Source of the DNA: Clostridia bacterium | Lineage (GTDB): Bacteria > Bacillota_A > Clostridia > Oscillospirales > CAG-272 | Length of the DNA: 20,659 bases | NCBI GenBank assembly: GCA_017454075.1 | Contig: JAFTDQ010000099.1 | Span: 1-20,659 of the forward strand | Reading direction: 5' to 3' | Part shown: piece after piece, positions 7,630 through 15,510 of the stretch | Layout: every line of letters begins with the position of its first letter | How positions within the stretch are numbered: the first letter of the stretch is position 1 | Position numbers and translations under genes: made by a program | The notes under the pieces: model-generated | Told to the model about the DNA's origin: nothing | The model's database searches: none | The model's input: the letters and a program-made list of their open reading frames with translations, nothing else

Positions 7630-8685
7630 GTGGGAATACTCAGATTTGCCCGCGGAGCGAATTACCGCGGATTTTACGAAAAACTTAAAGTCATAGCAAA
7701 AAAGAAACGTATCCCCGCCCCTCTCCTTTTTATCGACGGAGCGTTCTCCGCGCTCGTTTTCGGGAGCGGCCTTCAGGATTATCTCAATTACGAGTTCTAC
7801 GACAGATCTCTGTCGGAGCGCTCCGCGTACGCCACGATAAGAGTACAGCAGAAGCTTTACGACAGGGTCAACCCCCGCGAACTGAGACATTTCTTCGCGA
7901 GCAAAGCGGAGTTCTATAAAAAATACCGCGATTATATGAACCGGCTCATGTTCATTCCCGATGAAGGGGACGCGGCAGGTCTTAAAGACTTTCTTTCAAA
8001 AGCGCGGGATTTCATCGAAAAGCCGCTTTCGGGGACGGGCGGCAAGGGGATCGTCATTAAAAACGCCGGAGATATCCGGGAAGTCCCTAAATACTTTGAA
8101 AAGCTCCGCTCGGAAAAGATAATACTCGAGGAGCTTATAGTGCAGCATCCCGACCTCTCCCGGCTCTGTCCGAGATGCGTCAACACGCTGAGGATAATGA
8201 CCTCGGTCGCCGATCCCGAAAAGCCTGTAATAATCTACGCTGCGCTCCGCGTCGGAGACGGACGTCACGACGTCGACAATTTTCACAGCGGAGGGATGGG
8301 GATGCTCGTGAACTCAGAAACCGGCCGGGTGGAGGGCGACGCCTTTGACAAAGACGTCGTGAGATACAGTTCCCATCCCGTGACGGGCGAAAAGTTCGAC
8401 GGCTTTCAGATCCCGTTCTGGGACAGGACAAGGGAGCTCGTCCTCTCGGCGTCGGGAGTAATCCCGGAGATGACGGTCGTCGGCTGGGACGTCGCGATCA
8501 CCCCGTCCGGTCCCGTGCTCGTCGAGGGCAACTCCACGCCGGGATTCGACATGATACAGGTCGATTACGGCAGGGGTCGGAAGGACATCGCCGACGACGT
8601 TATGAAAACGTATAAAAACCGCCGCGGATCCGGCGGTAAAGGCCAATATACTTCAAGGAGAAAAGCAGATGAAAACGCTTCTTAA
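7630..8685 (+). CDS. Sugar-transfer-associated ATP-grasp family protein
   Basis: This 351-residue protein resembles the ATP-grasp group found beside polysaccharide and sugar-transfer genes (Pfam ATPgrasp_ST). The ATP-binding core is visible: K131 in FIEKPLSGTGGKGIVIK, the EE pair in IILEELI (167-168), NTLRI with R188, and the metal-binding end with D287 (VGWDVA), E299 and N301 (LVEGNSTPGFD). Members are presumed to join a carboxylate to an amine or similar nucleophile using ATP; the substrate is unknown. GTG at 7630 is the start, with AGGGGGT overlapping the stop of the RNHCP gene. The C-terminal tail beyond about residue 325 is basic and looks disordered. No glycosyltransferases or capsule genes are in view, so the cell-surface role rests on the secreted peptidase in the same operon. 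Confidence 0.85.
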   Translation: MGILRFARGANYRGFYEKLKVIAKKKRIPAPLLFIDGAFSALVFGSGLQDYLNYEFYDRSLSERSAYATIRVQQKLYDRVNPRELRHFFASKAEFYKKYRDYMNRLMFIPDEGDAAGLKDFLSKARDFIEKPLSGTGGKGIVIKNAGDIREVPKYFEKLRSEKIILEELIVQHPDLSRLCPRCVNTLRIMTSVADPEKPVIIYAALRVGDGRHDVDNFHSGGMGMLVNSETGRVEGDAFDKDVVRYSSHPVTGEKFDGFQIPFWDRTRELVLSASGVIPEMTVVGWDVAITPSGPVLVEGNSTPGFDMIQVDYGRGRKDIADDVMKTYKNRRGSGGKGQYTSRRKADENAS

Positions 8686-9220
8686 AAACATTCCGGTCCT
8701 GCTCTTCGCGGCGCTTGAAATAGTCATCGGCGTAATGCTTTTCAGAGATCCCGAAGGCGTGACCGAAACCGTGCTTCTCATAATCGGCATAGCGCTCGGT
8801 CTGATAGGGATTTACAATCTCATAAGAGCCCTCGTCGCGAAAAACAACGGAGAGGACGGGGCGCTGCCCGCGCTCATAATCGGTCTGCTGCTCGTCGCAG
8901 CCGGACTCCTCTTCTCGCTCGGGAGGAAGCTCATCATGGGCGCGATCACGACGATCGCCGTGATCTACGGCATTTTCCTCATTATCTCAGGTCTCTATAA
9001 GTTCCGGGCGTGGCTCGAGATCAAAAAGATCGCCGGCCCGGGGAGGGCGTTCCTTCTCATCCTCGGCGCGGTTATCTCGGTCGGGCTCGGGGTCCTGATA
9101 ATCCTCAACCCGTTCGGTGCGGTCGACCTCGCCTTTAAGTTCGCCGCCGTCGCGCTCATCGCCGAGGCGGTGCTCGATATAATCGGCGTCGTCGTTTCAT
9201 CAACAAAAGCAAACGTTTAA
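8669..9220 (+). CDS. HdeD/DUF308 family membrane protein
   Basis: A 183-residue integral membrane protein with about six hydrophobic helices in two sets of three, separated by short charged loops (for example AKNNGEDGA and RAWLEIKKIAGPGR). This matches the DUF308 repeat of HdeD-type proteins. HdeD is linked to acid resistance in E. coli; the role in Clostridia is not established. The ATG at 8669 lies inside the end of the ATP-grasp gene (17-base overlap) with AAGGAG at 8655-8660 as ribosome site, so it is the last gene of the four-gene operon. A bidirectional terminator follows 10 bases after the stop. Confidence 0.85.
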   Translation: MKTLLKNIPVLLFAALEIVIGVMLFRDPEGVTETVLLIIGIALGLIGIYNLIRALVAKNNGEDGALPALIIGLLLVAAGLLFSLGRKLIMGAITTIAVIYGIFLIISGLYKFRAWLEIKKIAGPGRAFLLILGAVISVGLGVLIILNPFGAVDLAFKFAAVALIAEAVLDIIGVVVSSTKANV

Positions 9221-9224
9221 AATC

Positions 9225-9259
9225 AAACGCAAAATCTCCCGCGGGACGTCCCGCGGGAG
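9225..9259. repeat. 35-bp direct repeat, copy 1
   Basis: This 35-base stretch, starting AAACGCAAAATCTCCC and ending CCCGCGGGAG, is repeated base for base at 10553-10587. Its last 24 bases are a perfect palindrome. The two copies flank the lipoprotein gene and its promoter exactly. Confidence 0.95.
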
Positions 9260-9264
9260 ATTTT
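9231..9264. terminator. Bidirectional terminator between the DUF308 and lipoprotein genes
   Basis: A perfect 34-base palindrome (17-base half-sites starting AAAATCTCCCGCGGGAC) lies between two convergent genes. T-rich tails occur on both strands (GATTTTATAC on +, GCGTTTGATTTT on -), so it can stop transcription from both sides. Confidence 0.85.
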
Positions 9265-9275
9265 GATTTTATACG

Positions 9276-10388
9276 TTATTCGGAAACGGGGACTCTGGTC
9301 ACGAGAAATTTCGAATCAAGATCATTCGTATCTGTGATCTCGGGGTGGATATCTTCAAGACGCGAAAGCTGCGTGTCGCCTTCGTAGGTTGATTCGACCA
9401 TGCAGTAACCGTCCGTCAGATATGTTGACAAATCGTAAACGATTTTGTAGTATATTTCGCTGTGTCCGTCGGACAGGTACACTCTTGCCCTCGTATCCGT
9501 GAATATCTCGCCGTCCCATCCGGATTCGGCAACTGTCTTATATCCCTTTTCCTCATCGGTGTGCAGCGTCATCTTGCGGTTCACGTGATTTTTTCTGAAA
9601 TATTTCATATATTCCGCGCGGCCGATCTCGGGGTGTTCTTCTATCACACTCAATCTGCCCTGCTTGTTATGCCAGACATAAACGTCGTCGTAATACTTCG
9701 TAATGGAAAAGAATTCCTGCCTATTTTTGTTCTCCCCGATAAGTTCTGACATACAGTAAAAATCCATATCTCCGGAGACGATATCAGGCAGCTTTGGATC
9801 AAGTTTGAAGGATACGGATGCGATGTAAACATCAAAAAGCGGATCATCTGAAGGAAAACGTCCGAGATATCTCGTTTCAAATTTTATATCCTGAAAATTT
9901 ATGGTTGAATTATTCAGTTTAAGATAATATCCGTATCCTCCGTCCATCGCTCCGGCAACTATTGCAAAATCGTACCTAATTTCATTCCCGGAAGGATAAA
10001 CGGAAAACCCGCTCCCATTCTCTCCGCTACGCGCACACATAAAGTAGTATGCATCTATCTTCAAATCACCTTCTCCCTCGAAAACCTTATATACTTTGTC
10101 CGGAGTATAATCGAATCTGTAAAGCGCGTCATCATTTATAAATCTGGCAAGCTCGGGGCAATCGGCAACGACAGGCGCAAACTGTTGTTTTTTTATCCCG
10201 GAAGCCCTGATTCGACCTGCTACCTGAACATCGGGAATTGTTTTTTCTGTTTCTTCGTTGTAAGTCACGGAAGAATCATCAACGGACGAACTGGGAATCA
10301 CCGGCGCGTTCTGACACGAAACGAACAAACATACGAGCAAAATGAACAGTGCAAACGCAATCAACCTTTTTAAATATGTATTTTTCAT
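9276..10388 (-). CDS. Putative lipoprotein of unknown family, atypical composition
   Basis: A 370-residue protein with a lipoprotein signal: basic MKNTYLKR, a hydrophobic stretch, then LFVSC with C25 as the lipidated residue. A Ser/Thr/Glu-rich linker follows (about 30-50), then an aromatic-rich, probably beta-rich ectodomain with no motif I recognise. It should be anchored on the outer face of the membrane. GGGAGG lies six bases upstream of the ATG. The gene is monocistronic, with its own promoter and a shared terminator. Its base composition is lower in GC than its neighbours: for example 20 G+C of 60 at 9841-9900, against 43 of 60 at 19381-19440. It is bracketed by identical 35-bp repeats, so recent acquisition is likely. 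No function is proposed. Confidence 0.8.
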   Translation of the reverse strand: MKNTYLKRLIAFALFILLVCLFVSCQNAPVIPSSSVDDSSVTYNEETEKTIPDVQVAGRIRASGIKKQQFAPVVADCPELARFINDDALYRFDYTPDKVYKVFEGEGDLKIDAYYFMCARSGENGSGFSVYPSGNEIRYDFAIVAGAMDGGYGYYLKLNNSTINFQDIKFETRYLGRFPSDDPLFDVYIASVSFKLDPKLPDIVSGDMDFYCMSELIGENKNRQEFFSITKYYDDVYVWHNKQGRLSVIEEHPEIGRAEYMKYFRKNHVNRKMTLHTDEEKGYKTVAESGWDGEIFTDTRARVYLSDGHSEIYYKIVYDLSTYLTDGYCMVESTYEGDTQLSRLEDIHPEITDTNDLDSKFLVTRVPVSE

Positions 10389-10467
10389 TTTAGTCCTCCC
10401 TTTCTATGCCTGACTGGTGAAGACAAGGTTTATATTGTATAGAGTTCTCCGTCACGTTCGTGTCTCT

Positions 10468-10496
10468 ATTGTAGCACTATATTCTGCGTTTGTCAA
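10468..10496 (-). promoter_or_regulatory. Promoter of the lipoprotein gene
   Basis: On the - strand, TTGACA (10496-10491) and TACAAT (10473-10468) are separated by 17 bases, with TGC directly before the -10 (extended -10). The transcript should start near 10461, leaving a leader of roughly 70 bases before the ATG at 10388. Confidence 0.87.
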
Positions 10497-10552
10497 CCCT
10501 ATTGTATTTTTTTGATTAATTTGCGTTGGTCAATTTCAGGAAAAATACCGCA

Positions 10553-10587
10553 AAACGCAAAATCTCCCGCGGGACGTCCCGCGGGAG
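10553..10587. repeat. 35-bp direct repeat, copy 2
   Basis: Identical over all 35 bases to 9225-9259, start-to-start distance 1328. The bases immediately outside the match differ on both sides (C versus A before, A versus T after), so the identity is bounded. Confidence 0.95.
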
Positions 10588-10594
10588 TTTTGTG
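10553..10594 (-). terminator. Terminator after hydA
   Basis: Repeat copy 2 forms a hairpin with a 24-base palindromic core, 20 bases beyond the hydA stop. On the - strand it is followed by GATTTTGCGTTTTGCGG, a T-rich tail. It also separates hydA from the lipoprotein promoter. Confidence 0.8.
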
Positions 10595-10606
10595 TTTATC
10601 TGTTTA

Positions 10607-12376
10607 TCAGTCGAAGCGGACTCTGTGCTCGTTGTAATGAGTGTGGAGGAGCTCGTGCGCGAGATGCGAGTTGGGCTCTCCGAGGAACTCTTTGTAAAGC
10701 GCCTGGATCTGCGGATTGTTATGCGACTGACGGATCACCTGACGCTCGTCTTCGGAATAAAGCGCGTTCGCTCTCTTCTGAATATAGGTGTCCATGATGT
10801 CGTCGTCCTCGTTCGGAAGGAAGGCCTCCCTCACGTAGGGCTGTCCGCCGCCGTTGATGCAGCCGCCGGGACATCCCATGATCTCGATGAAGGTGTAGGG
10901 CGACTTGCCTTCGCGGATCTGATCGAGAAGGACCTTCGCGCCCTTCATGCCGCTCGTTACGGCGACCTTGATCTTCGCGCCGGCAAGGTCGAACTCCGCC
11001 TCGCGGATGTTCTCGAAGCCGCGGACCTCGTTGAACACGATGCCCTCGCGCTCCTTGCCGGTAAGAACGTAATACGCGGTACGGAGCGCCGCCTCCATGA
11101 CGCCGCCGGTGACGCCGAATATGACGCCTGCGCCGGTGTAGTCGTGGACTATATCGTTGTCAAAGTCCTCGTCGGGAAGCTTGGCGAAATTGATGCCGGA
11201 ACGTCTGATGAGACGGCCGAGCTCACGGGTGGTGAGAACGGCGTCGACGTCGCGGAGCCCGCCTTCTTCCTCCATTTCGGGACGGCCCTTCTCAAACTTC
11301 TTGCAGGAGCAGGGCATGATCGAAAGAACGAACATATCCTCGGGCTTCACGCCGATCTTGCGGGCGTAATAGGTCTTGAGGATCGCGCCGAACATCTCGT
11401 GAGGAGACTTGCAGGTCGAAAGGTGAGCGAGCTGATCGCCGTAATAATACTCGGCGTAGTTGACCCATCCGGGCGAGCAGGAGGTGATCATCGGCAGGAC
11501 GCCGCCGTTCTTGATCCTGTTCAGGAGCTCGGTCGCCTCCTCCATTATCTTGAGGTCGGCCGCGAAGTTGGTGTCGAAGACCTTCTTGAATCCGAGACGG
11601 CGAAGGGCGGCCGCCATCTTTCCGGTGACGGGGGTGCCTATCTTCATGCCGAATTCCTCGCCGAGCGCGGCGCGGACCGCCGGGGCCGTCTGAACGACGA
11701 TATACTTGCCGGCCTTCATGGCCTCGTCGACCTTGTCGATCTCGCTCTTTTCCATAAGGGCGCCGGTCGGGCAGACGTTTATGCACTGTCCGCACATGAT
11801 ACAGGGCGAGTTGATGAAGCTTCTGTTCTCCGCCGGGGCGACTATCGTGTTGAATCCGCGGTTTTCAAATCCGAGGATGCCGATGCCGTGCGCGTTCTTG
11901 CAGCGTTCGACGCATCTGCCGCAAAGGATACACTTTGACGTGTCGCGGACTATCGTCGGTGTGAGATCGTCGTAATGGGTCGGGGTCTTCTCCCCGATAA
12001 ACTGCCCTTCTCTCGCGCCGGTGAGCTGAGCCACGTGAAGAAGCTCGCACTTGCCGTTCTTATCGCACTGCTGGCAGTTCTGATTGTGGTTTGAAAGCAG
12101 GAGTTCGACCGACGCGCGGCGAGCGGCGACGGCCTTGGGGGAGGAGATCGTTATCTCCATGCCTTCGTTTACCGGATATACGCACGAAGCCACGAGCCCG
12201 CGAGCGCCGGTCGCCTCAACGAGGCACACGCGGCAGGAGCCGCGGTTGCATTCGCCGTGATTGAAGGCGCAGAGCGTGGGGATCTCGTATCCGCAGGCCT
12301 TTGCCGCCTCGAGTATCGTTATGCCGTCCTCGACCTGATAAGGGATACCTTCGATTTTGATATTTATCAATGCCAT
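10607..12376 (-). CDS. hydA: [FeFe]-hydrogenase catalytic subunit HydA (bifurcating/NADH-linked type)
   Basis: The 589-residue H-cluster subunit reduces protons to H2 or oxidises H2. Domains in order: plant-type [2Fe-2S] (C36-x11-C48-x2-C51-x13-C65), a His/Cys [4Fe-4S] site (H97-x3-C101-x2-C104-x5-C110), two [4Fe-4S] sites (C149/152/155/159 and C192/195/198/202), then the catalytic domain. Its motifs are TSCSPGW (C300, S301), MPCSCKKFE (C356, K359, E362) and EIMGCPGGCINGGG (C502, C506), followed by the small-subunit-like C-terminal domain. Canonical L1 is TSCCPGW, so S301 is a notable change. Length and layout match HndD/HydA of multi-subunit enzymes. It is the last gene of hydC-hydB-hydA; AGGAG lies nine bases before the ATG. 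Its partners argue for coupling to NADH and ferredoxin. Confidence 0.95.
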   Translation of the reverse strand: MALINIKIEGIPYQVEDGITILEAAKACGYEIPTLCAFNHGECNRGSCRVCLVEATGARGLVASCVYPVNEGMEITISSPKAVAARRASVELLLSNHNQNCQQCDKNGKCELLHVAQLTGAREGQFIGEKTPTHYDDLTPTIVRDTSKCILCGRCVERCKNAHGIGILGFENRGFNTIVAPAENRSFINSPCIMCGQCINVCPTGALMEKSEIDKVDEAMKAGKYIVVQTAPAVRAALGEEFGMKIGTPVTGKMAAALRRLGFKKVFDTNFAADLKIMEEATELLNRIKNGGVLPMITSCSPGWVNYAEYYYGDQLAHLSTCKSPHEMFGAILKTYYARKIGVKPEDMFVLSIMPCSCKKFEKGRPEMEEEGGLRDVDAVLTTRELGRLIRRSGINFAKLPDEDFDNDIVHDYTGAGVIFGVTGGVMEAALRTAYYVLTGKEREGIVFNEVRGFENIREAEFDLAGAKIKVAVTSGMKGAKVLLDQIREGKSPYTFIEIMGCPGGCINGGGQPYVREAFLPNEDDDIMDTYIQKRANALYSEDERQVIRQSHNNPQIQALYKEFLGEPNSHLAHELLHTHYNEHRVRFD

Positions 12377-12389
12377 TGTGACGTTCTCC

Positions 12390-14273
12390 TTATTTCTTCT
12401 CGATTGCCTTTGTCTTGGCGCAGGACGCCATGCAGGTTCCGCACTTGATGCACTTGGACTGGTCTATCCTCATCGAAGCGAGCCTGTGACCCGGAGCGAC
12501 GTAATCGGTCCTGTCGATCGCGTTGACCGGGCAGCTTCTCGCGCAGAGACCGCATCCGATGCACTTGTCCTTGTCGATTTCGTACTGCATGAGATTCTTG
12601 CAGACGTGAGCGGGGCATCTCTTCTCGACTATGTGGGCGACGTACTCGTCCCTGAACTGCTTGAGCGTCGAGAGGATCGGGTTTGCCGCCGTCTGACCGA
12701 GCGCGCAGAGCGAATTGGATTTCGTCACCTCGGCGAGCTGCTCGAGCTGATCGAGATCGCTCATCTCGGCGGTGCCGTCGCAGATCTTCTTGAGATATTC
12801 AAGCATCCTCTTGGTGCCGATACGGCAGGGGGTGCATTTGCCGCAGGATTCGTCGCAGATGAACTCCATATAGAACTTTGCGACCTCGACCATGCAGTTG
12901 TCCTCGTCCATGACGATGGCGCCGCCGGAGCCCATCATCGAGCCCCTCGCGACGAGGTTGTCAAAGTCGATCTCGGCGTCAAGGTCCTTTTCGGTGAGAC
13001 ATCCGCCGGAAGGTCCGCCGGTCTGGATCGCCTTGAATTTCTTTCCTCCGGGTATGCCGCCGCCTATGTCGAATATGAGCTCGCGGAGAGTCGTCCCCAT
13101 CGGGACCTCGACAAGACCGACGTTCTTGACCTTTCCGCCGAGGGCAAACACCTTGGTTCCCTTCGAGCGCTCGGTCCCGCAGGATGCGAAGGCCGCCGCG
13201 CCCTCACGGAGAACGTAAGGCACGCACGCGAGCGTTTCGACGTTGTTCACGACGGTGGGACGTCCCCACAGACCCTTGACCGCGGGGAACGGAGGACGGG
13301 GACGCGGCATCCCGCGCTGTCCCTCTATGGAATTGAGCAGCGTGGTCTCCTCGCCGCAGACGAAGGCGCCGGCGCCGAGACGGACGTGAGCGTGGAACGA
13401 GAACCCGGTCCCGAGGATATCGTCCCCGAGAAGGCCCTCTTCCTCAGCCATGGCTATCGCGTTTTTGAGATGAGCCACGGCGCGCGGATACTCCGCTCTT
13501 ACGTAGAAGTAGCCCTGCGTCGCGCCGATCGCGTAGCCGGCTATCATCATTCCTTCGATAACGGAAAGCGGATTGTCCTCGAGCACCGACCTGTCCATGA
13601 AAGCTCCGGGGTCGCCCTCGTCGCCGTTGCATACGACGTATTTCTGCCCGTCTCCGTTCATGGCGAACATCCATTTTCTTCCGGTCGGGAATCCGCCGCC
13701 GCCGCGGCCGCGGAGCCCGGAATCGAGCACTTCTTTGACAACGTCGGCCTTGCTCATCGAAAGCGCGCGGATAAGTCCCTGGAACGCGCCGCATCCGAGC
13801 GCCTCGTCAAAGATCTCAGGATTTATTATCCCTACGCCGTGAAGCGCGACCTTCCTCTGCTTTGCGTAGAAACCGATGTCGTCCTGTTTCGAGACCGGCT
13901 CTCCGGTCACGGGATCTTTATAGAGAAGTCTCTCGACGATCTGTCCGCCGAGGATGTCCTTTTCGAATATTTCGCGGCAGTCTTCGGGTTTTACGAGCAC
14001 GTAGAGCGTATCCTCGGGATATATCCTGACAAACGGGCCCTGTGAGCAAAGTCCGAAGCATCCGACCGTGCGGACGCCGACCTTGTCGGACGCGCCGTAT
14101 TCTTTGATAAGCGCGTCGAACTGTTCCTTTACTCCCATGGCTCCGGAAGCGATGCACCCGGTGCCGCTGCAGAGCGTTATCCAGCGTTTGCTGTCCGAAC
14201 CGTCGTATTTCGATCTGAGCTCGGCCTCGGCCTTCGCGATCCTGCTTTTAAGTTCATCAACCGTTCTGATCAT
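12390..14273 (-). CDS. hydB: NuoF-like hydrogenase subunit HydB (NADH/FMN binding)
   Basis: This 627-residue subunit links the hydrogenase to NAD(H) and, in characterised HydABC enzymes, is the presumed site of flavin-based electron bifurcation between NADH and ferredoxin. Visible parts: an N-terminal thioredoxin-like [2Fe-2S] site (C35-x4-C40, C72-x3-C76), the FMN/NADH-binding NuoF core with GLRGRGGGGFPTGRKW (187-201) and NGDEGDPGAF (216-225), the NuoF [4Fe-4S] ligands C477/C480/C483/C523, and two C-terminal ferredoxin clusters (C571/574/577/581 and C608/611/614/618). The start is ATG at 14273: GGAGG at 14283-14287 is nine bases upstream, whereas an in-frame ATG at 14291 would overlap hydC and lacks such a site. 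Four bases separate it from the hydC stop. Confidence 0.95.
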   Translation of the reverse strand: MIRTVDELKSRIAKAEAELRSKYDGSDSKRWITLCSGTGCIASGAMGVKEQFDALIKEYGASDKVGVRTVGCFGLCSQGPFVRIYPEDTLYVLVKPEDCREIFEKDILGGQIVERLLYKDPVTGEPVSKQDDIGFYAKQRKVALHGVGIINPEIFDEALGCGAFQGLIRALSMSKADVVKEVLDSGLRGRGGGGFPTGRKWMFAMNGDGQKYVVCNGDEGDPGAFMDRSVLEDNPLSVIEGMMIAGYAIGATQGYFYVRAEYPRAVAHLKNAIAMAEEEGLLGDDILGTGFSFHAHVRLGAGAFVCGEETTLLNSIEGQRGMPRPRPPFPAVKGLWGRPTVVNNVETLACVPYVLREGAAAFASCGTERSKGTKVFALGGKVKNVGLVEVPMGTTLRELIFDIGGGIPGGKKFKAIQTGGPSGGCLTEKDLDAEIDFDNLVARGSMMGSGGAIVMDEDNCMVEVAKFYMEFICDESCGKCTPCRIGTKRMLEYLKKICDGTAEMSDLDQLEQLAEVTKSNSLCALGQTAANPILSTLKQFRDEYVAHIVEKRCPAHVCKNLMQYEIDKDKCIGCGLCARSCPVNAIDRTDYVAPGHRLASMRIDQSKCIKCGTCMASCAKTKAIEKK

Positions 14274-14277
14274 TTCG

Positions 14278-14760
14278 TCAGGCCTCCGCATCCTTGTATT
14301 CCGCTATGATTTTTTCAACGTCGCTGACCGACACGCGGGGATATATCTTTCCGTTTATCGTAACGGCGGGGGCGAGCGCGCAGGCGCCGATGCAGCGGAG
14401 CGCGTCTATCGTGAAAAGCCCGTCGGAAGTCGTCTGCCCGGCCTTTATGCCGAGCAGCTCTCCGAACTTGTCAATGACCTGCTGTGCGCCCTTAACGTAG
14501 CAGGCGGTACCGAGGCAGCAGCCGATCACGTACTTGCCGTTCGGAACGAGAGAAAAGAACGAATAGAAGGTGACGACGCCGTAGATCTCGGCGACGCTGA
14601 TCCCCGTTCTTTCCGAAACGATTTCCTGAACCTCGAGCGGGATATATCCGTACTCTCTCTGGATATCGCTGAGGATCATCATGAGCGGCGTTGTTTCGTT
14701 TACGTATCTGTCGCAGATCTCGTTGATCTGGAGAACGGCCGCTTCGCATAAATGAGCCAT
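14278..14760 (-). CDS. hydC: NuoE-like hydrogenase subunit HydC
   Basis: A 160-residue thioredoxin-fold subunit, homologous to NuoE of complex I. It carries one [2Fe-2S] cluster bound by C82-x4-C87 (CLGTAC) and C123-x3-C127 (CIGAC). The helical N-terminal part (residues 1-60, with TPLMMILSDIQREYGYIP) is typical. It is the first gene of the hydC-hydB-hydA operon, the same order as in the Thermotoga maritima bifurcating hydrogenase operon. AAGGAGGG lies six bases before the ATG, and a clear promoter is found at 14817-14844. No separate HndB-like subunit is present, so a heterotrimer rather than a tetramer is expected. Confidence 0.94.
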   Translation of the reverse strand: MAHLCEAAVLQINEICDRYVNETTPLMMILSDIQREYGYIPLEVQEIVSERTGISVAEIYGVVTFYSFFSLVPNGKYVIGCCLGTACYVKGAQQVIDKFGELLGIKAGQTTSDGLFTIDALRCIGACALAPAVTINGKIYPRVSVSDVEKIIAEYKDAEA

Positions 14761-14816
14761 TGAAAGCCCTCCTTTTATGCTTCCACGGGCACAATACCCG
14801 AATTATTAACTTTAAG

Positions 14817-14844
14817 ATTATATCACATTTTTTATTTTTGTCAA
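14817..14844 (-). promoter_or_regulatory. Promoter of the hydCBA operon
   Basis: On the - strand, TTGACA (14844-14839) and a perfect TATAAT (14822-14817) are separated by 16 bases. The leader of about 50 bases holds a short GC hairpin (14786-14800, arms CGGG/CCCG). I looked for a Rex-type operator (TTGTTAA...TTAACAA) and did not find a convincing one. Confidence 0.85.
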
Positions 14845-14873
14845 GGGAAAAAGAAAGCGATCCGCCCTCCGGA

Positions 14874-14910
14874 CCAAAAAAATATGCCGCGGACGTCGGA
14901 ACGTCCGCGG
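14874..14910 (-). terminator. Rho-independent terminator after the small lipoprotein gene
   Basis: A 10-bp stem (14887-14896 with 14901-14910, sequence CCGCGGACGT and its complement) with a four-base loop is followed on the - strand by CATATTTTTTTGG. It starts 13 bases beyond the stop at 14923 and insulates the hyd promoter from readthrough. Confidence 0.88.
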
Positions 14911-14922
14911 CGCGGCTGTTTT

Positions 14923-15489
14923 TCAGGATATCTTTGTCTTTTTCATGAAGGCGTCGACGAATCCGCCGTTTTCCTCGGTATTGCAGAACAGGATCTTATA
15001 CCATTCCCGCACGCCCATTCTGTCGTACGTCCCGTAGCAGACGGTGTATTCGACGTATCCGTCAACGACGTCGTCATATCCGGTAAAGCGTATGAACGCC
15101 CATTTCGTTCCGTTGTGCTTTGCGCTGTATGTCGAGACCACGTCGTCCTCGTCGATCAGAGCGGCGTCCTCCTCCATGTCGGAAAAACTCAGGAGTACCG
15201 AATGCTTTTCGATCTGAACGTAAAACGCAACCTCTTCGTCCTCGTCCTTCATCTCGTAAGTTATCGAGCTGCCGTACGGACCTTCGATGGGACGGAAACC
15301 CTCGGGCGCCGGGTACGAAAGATGTCCCAGGCTTTCCGAGCGGGAGAGTTTGACTTTTTCGCCGAACAGCTTTGCCCCCGACGAGCCGAAAATGAGCTTA
15401 TAAACGCATCCCGTCATCGCACCGGCGCACATCAGGAGCGCGAGGACGAGCGCCGTGAAACGCGCCGCGTATGAAACCGTTTTTTTCAT
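14923..15489 (-). CDS. Small putative lipoprotein, family not recognised
   Basis: A 188-residue protein with a lipoprotein-type signal: MKKTVSYAAR, a hydrophobic stretch, then AMTGC with C28 as the probable lipid-modified residue. The mature part is acidic and beta-rich in appearance, with several aromatic residues (FYVQIEKHS, WAFIRFTGYDD, YVEYTVCYGTYD). I recognise no domain. GAGGTGA lies six bases before the ATG. It follows ispH/rpsA by 55 bases containing a weak hairpin and ends at a good terminator. It may be partly cotranscribed with cmk-ispH/rpsA or use an unseen promoter inside that gene. Confidence 0.8.
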   Translation of the reverse strand: MKKTVSYAARFTALVLALLMCAGAMTGCVYKLIFGSSGAKLFGEKVKLSRSESLGHLSYPAPEGFRPIEGPYGSSITYEMKDEDEEVAFYVQIEKHSVLLSFSDMEEDAALIDEDDVVSTYSAKHNGTKWAFIRFTGYDDVVDGYVEYTVCYGTYDRMGVREWYKILFCNTEENGGFVDAFMKKTKIS

Positions 15490-15510
15490 TTGTTCACCTC
15501 GGAAATCAGA

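Noticed and set aside
10526..11938. 470-codon + strand frame opposite hydA
   Set aside because: hydA carries every cofactor motif on the - strand. The + frame starts in a terminator region and its protein resembles no family.
12357..14045. 562-codon + strand frame opposite hydB
   Set aside because: Shadow of the codon bias of hydB. No start signal, and the - strand protein is unmistakable.
14274..14291. Earlier ATG (14291) for hydB
   Set aside because: It overlaps hydC and lies upstream of the GGAGG at 14283-14287, which is properly spaced for the ATG at 14273.
14786..14860. Possible Rex operator in the hyd promoter region
   Set aside because: Rex sites have the form TTGTTAA-N4-TTAACAA or close variants. 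Only AT-rich fragments such as GTTAATAATT are present, without the required symmetry.
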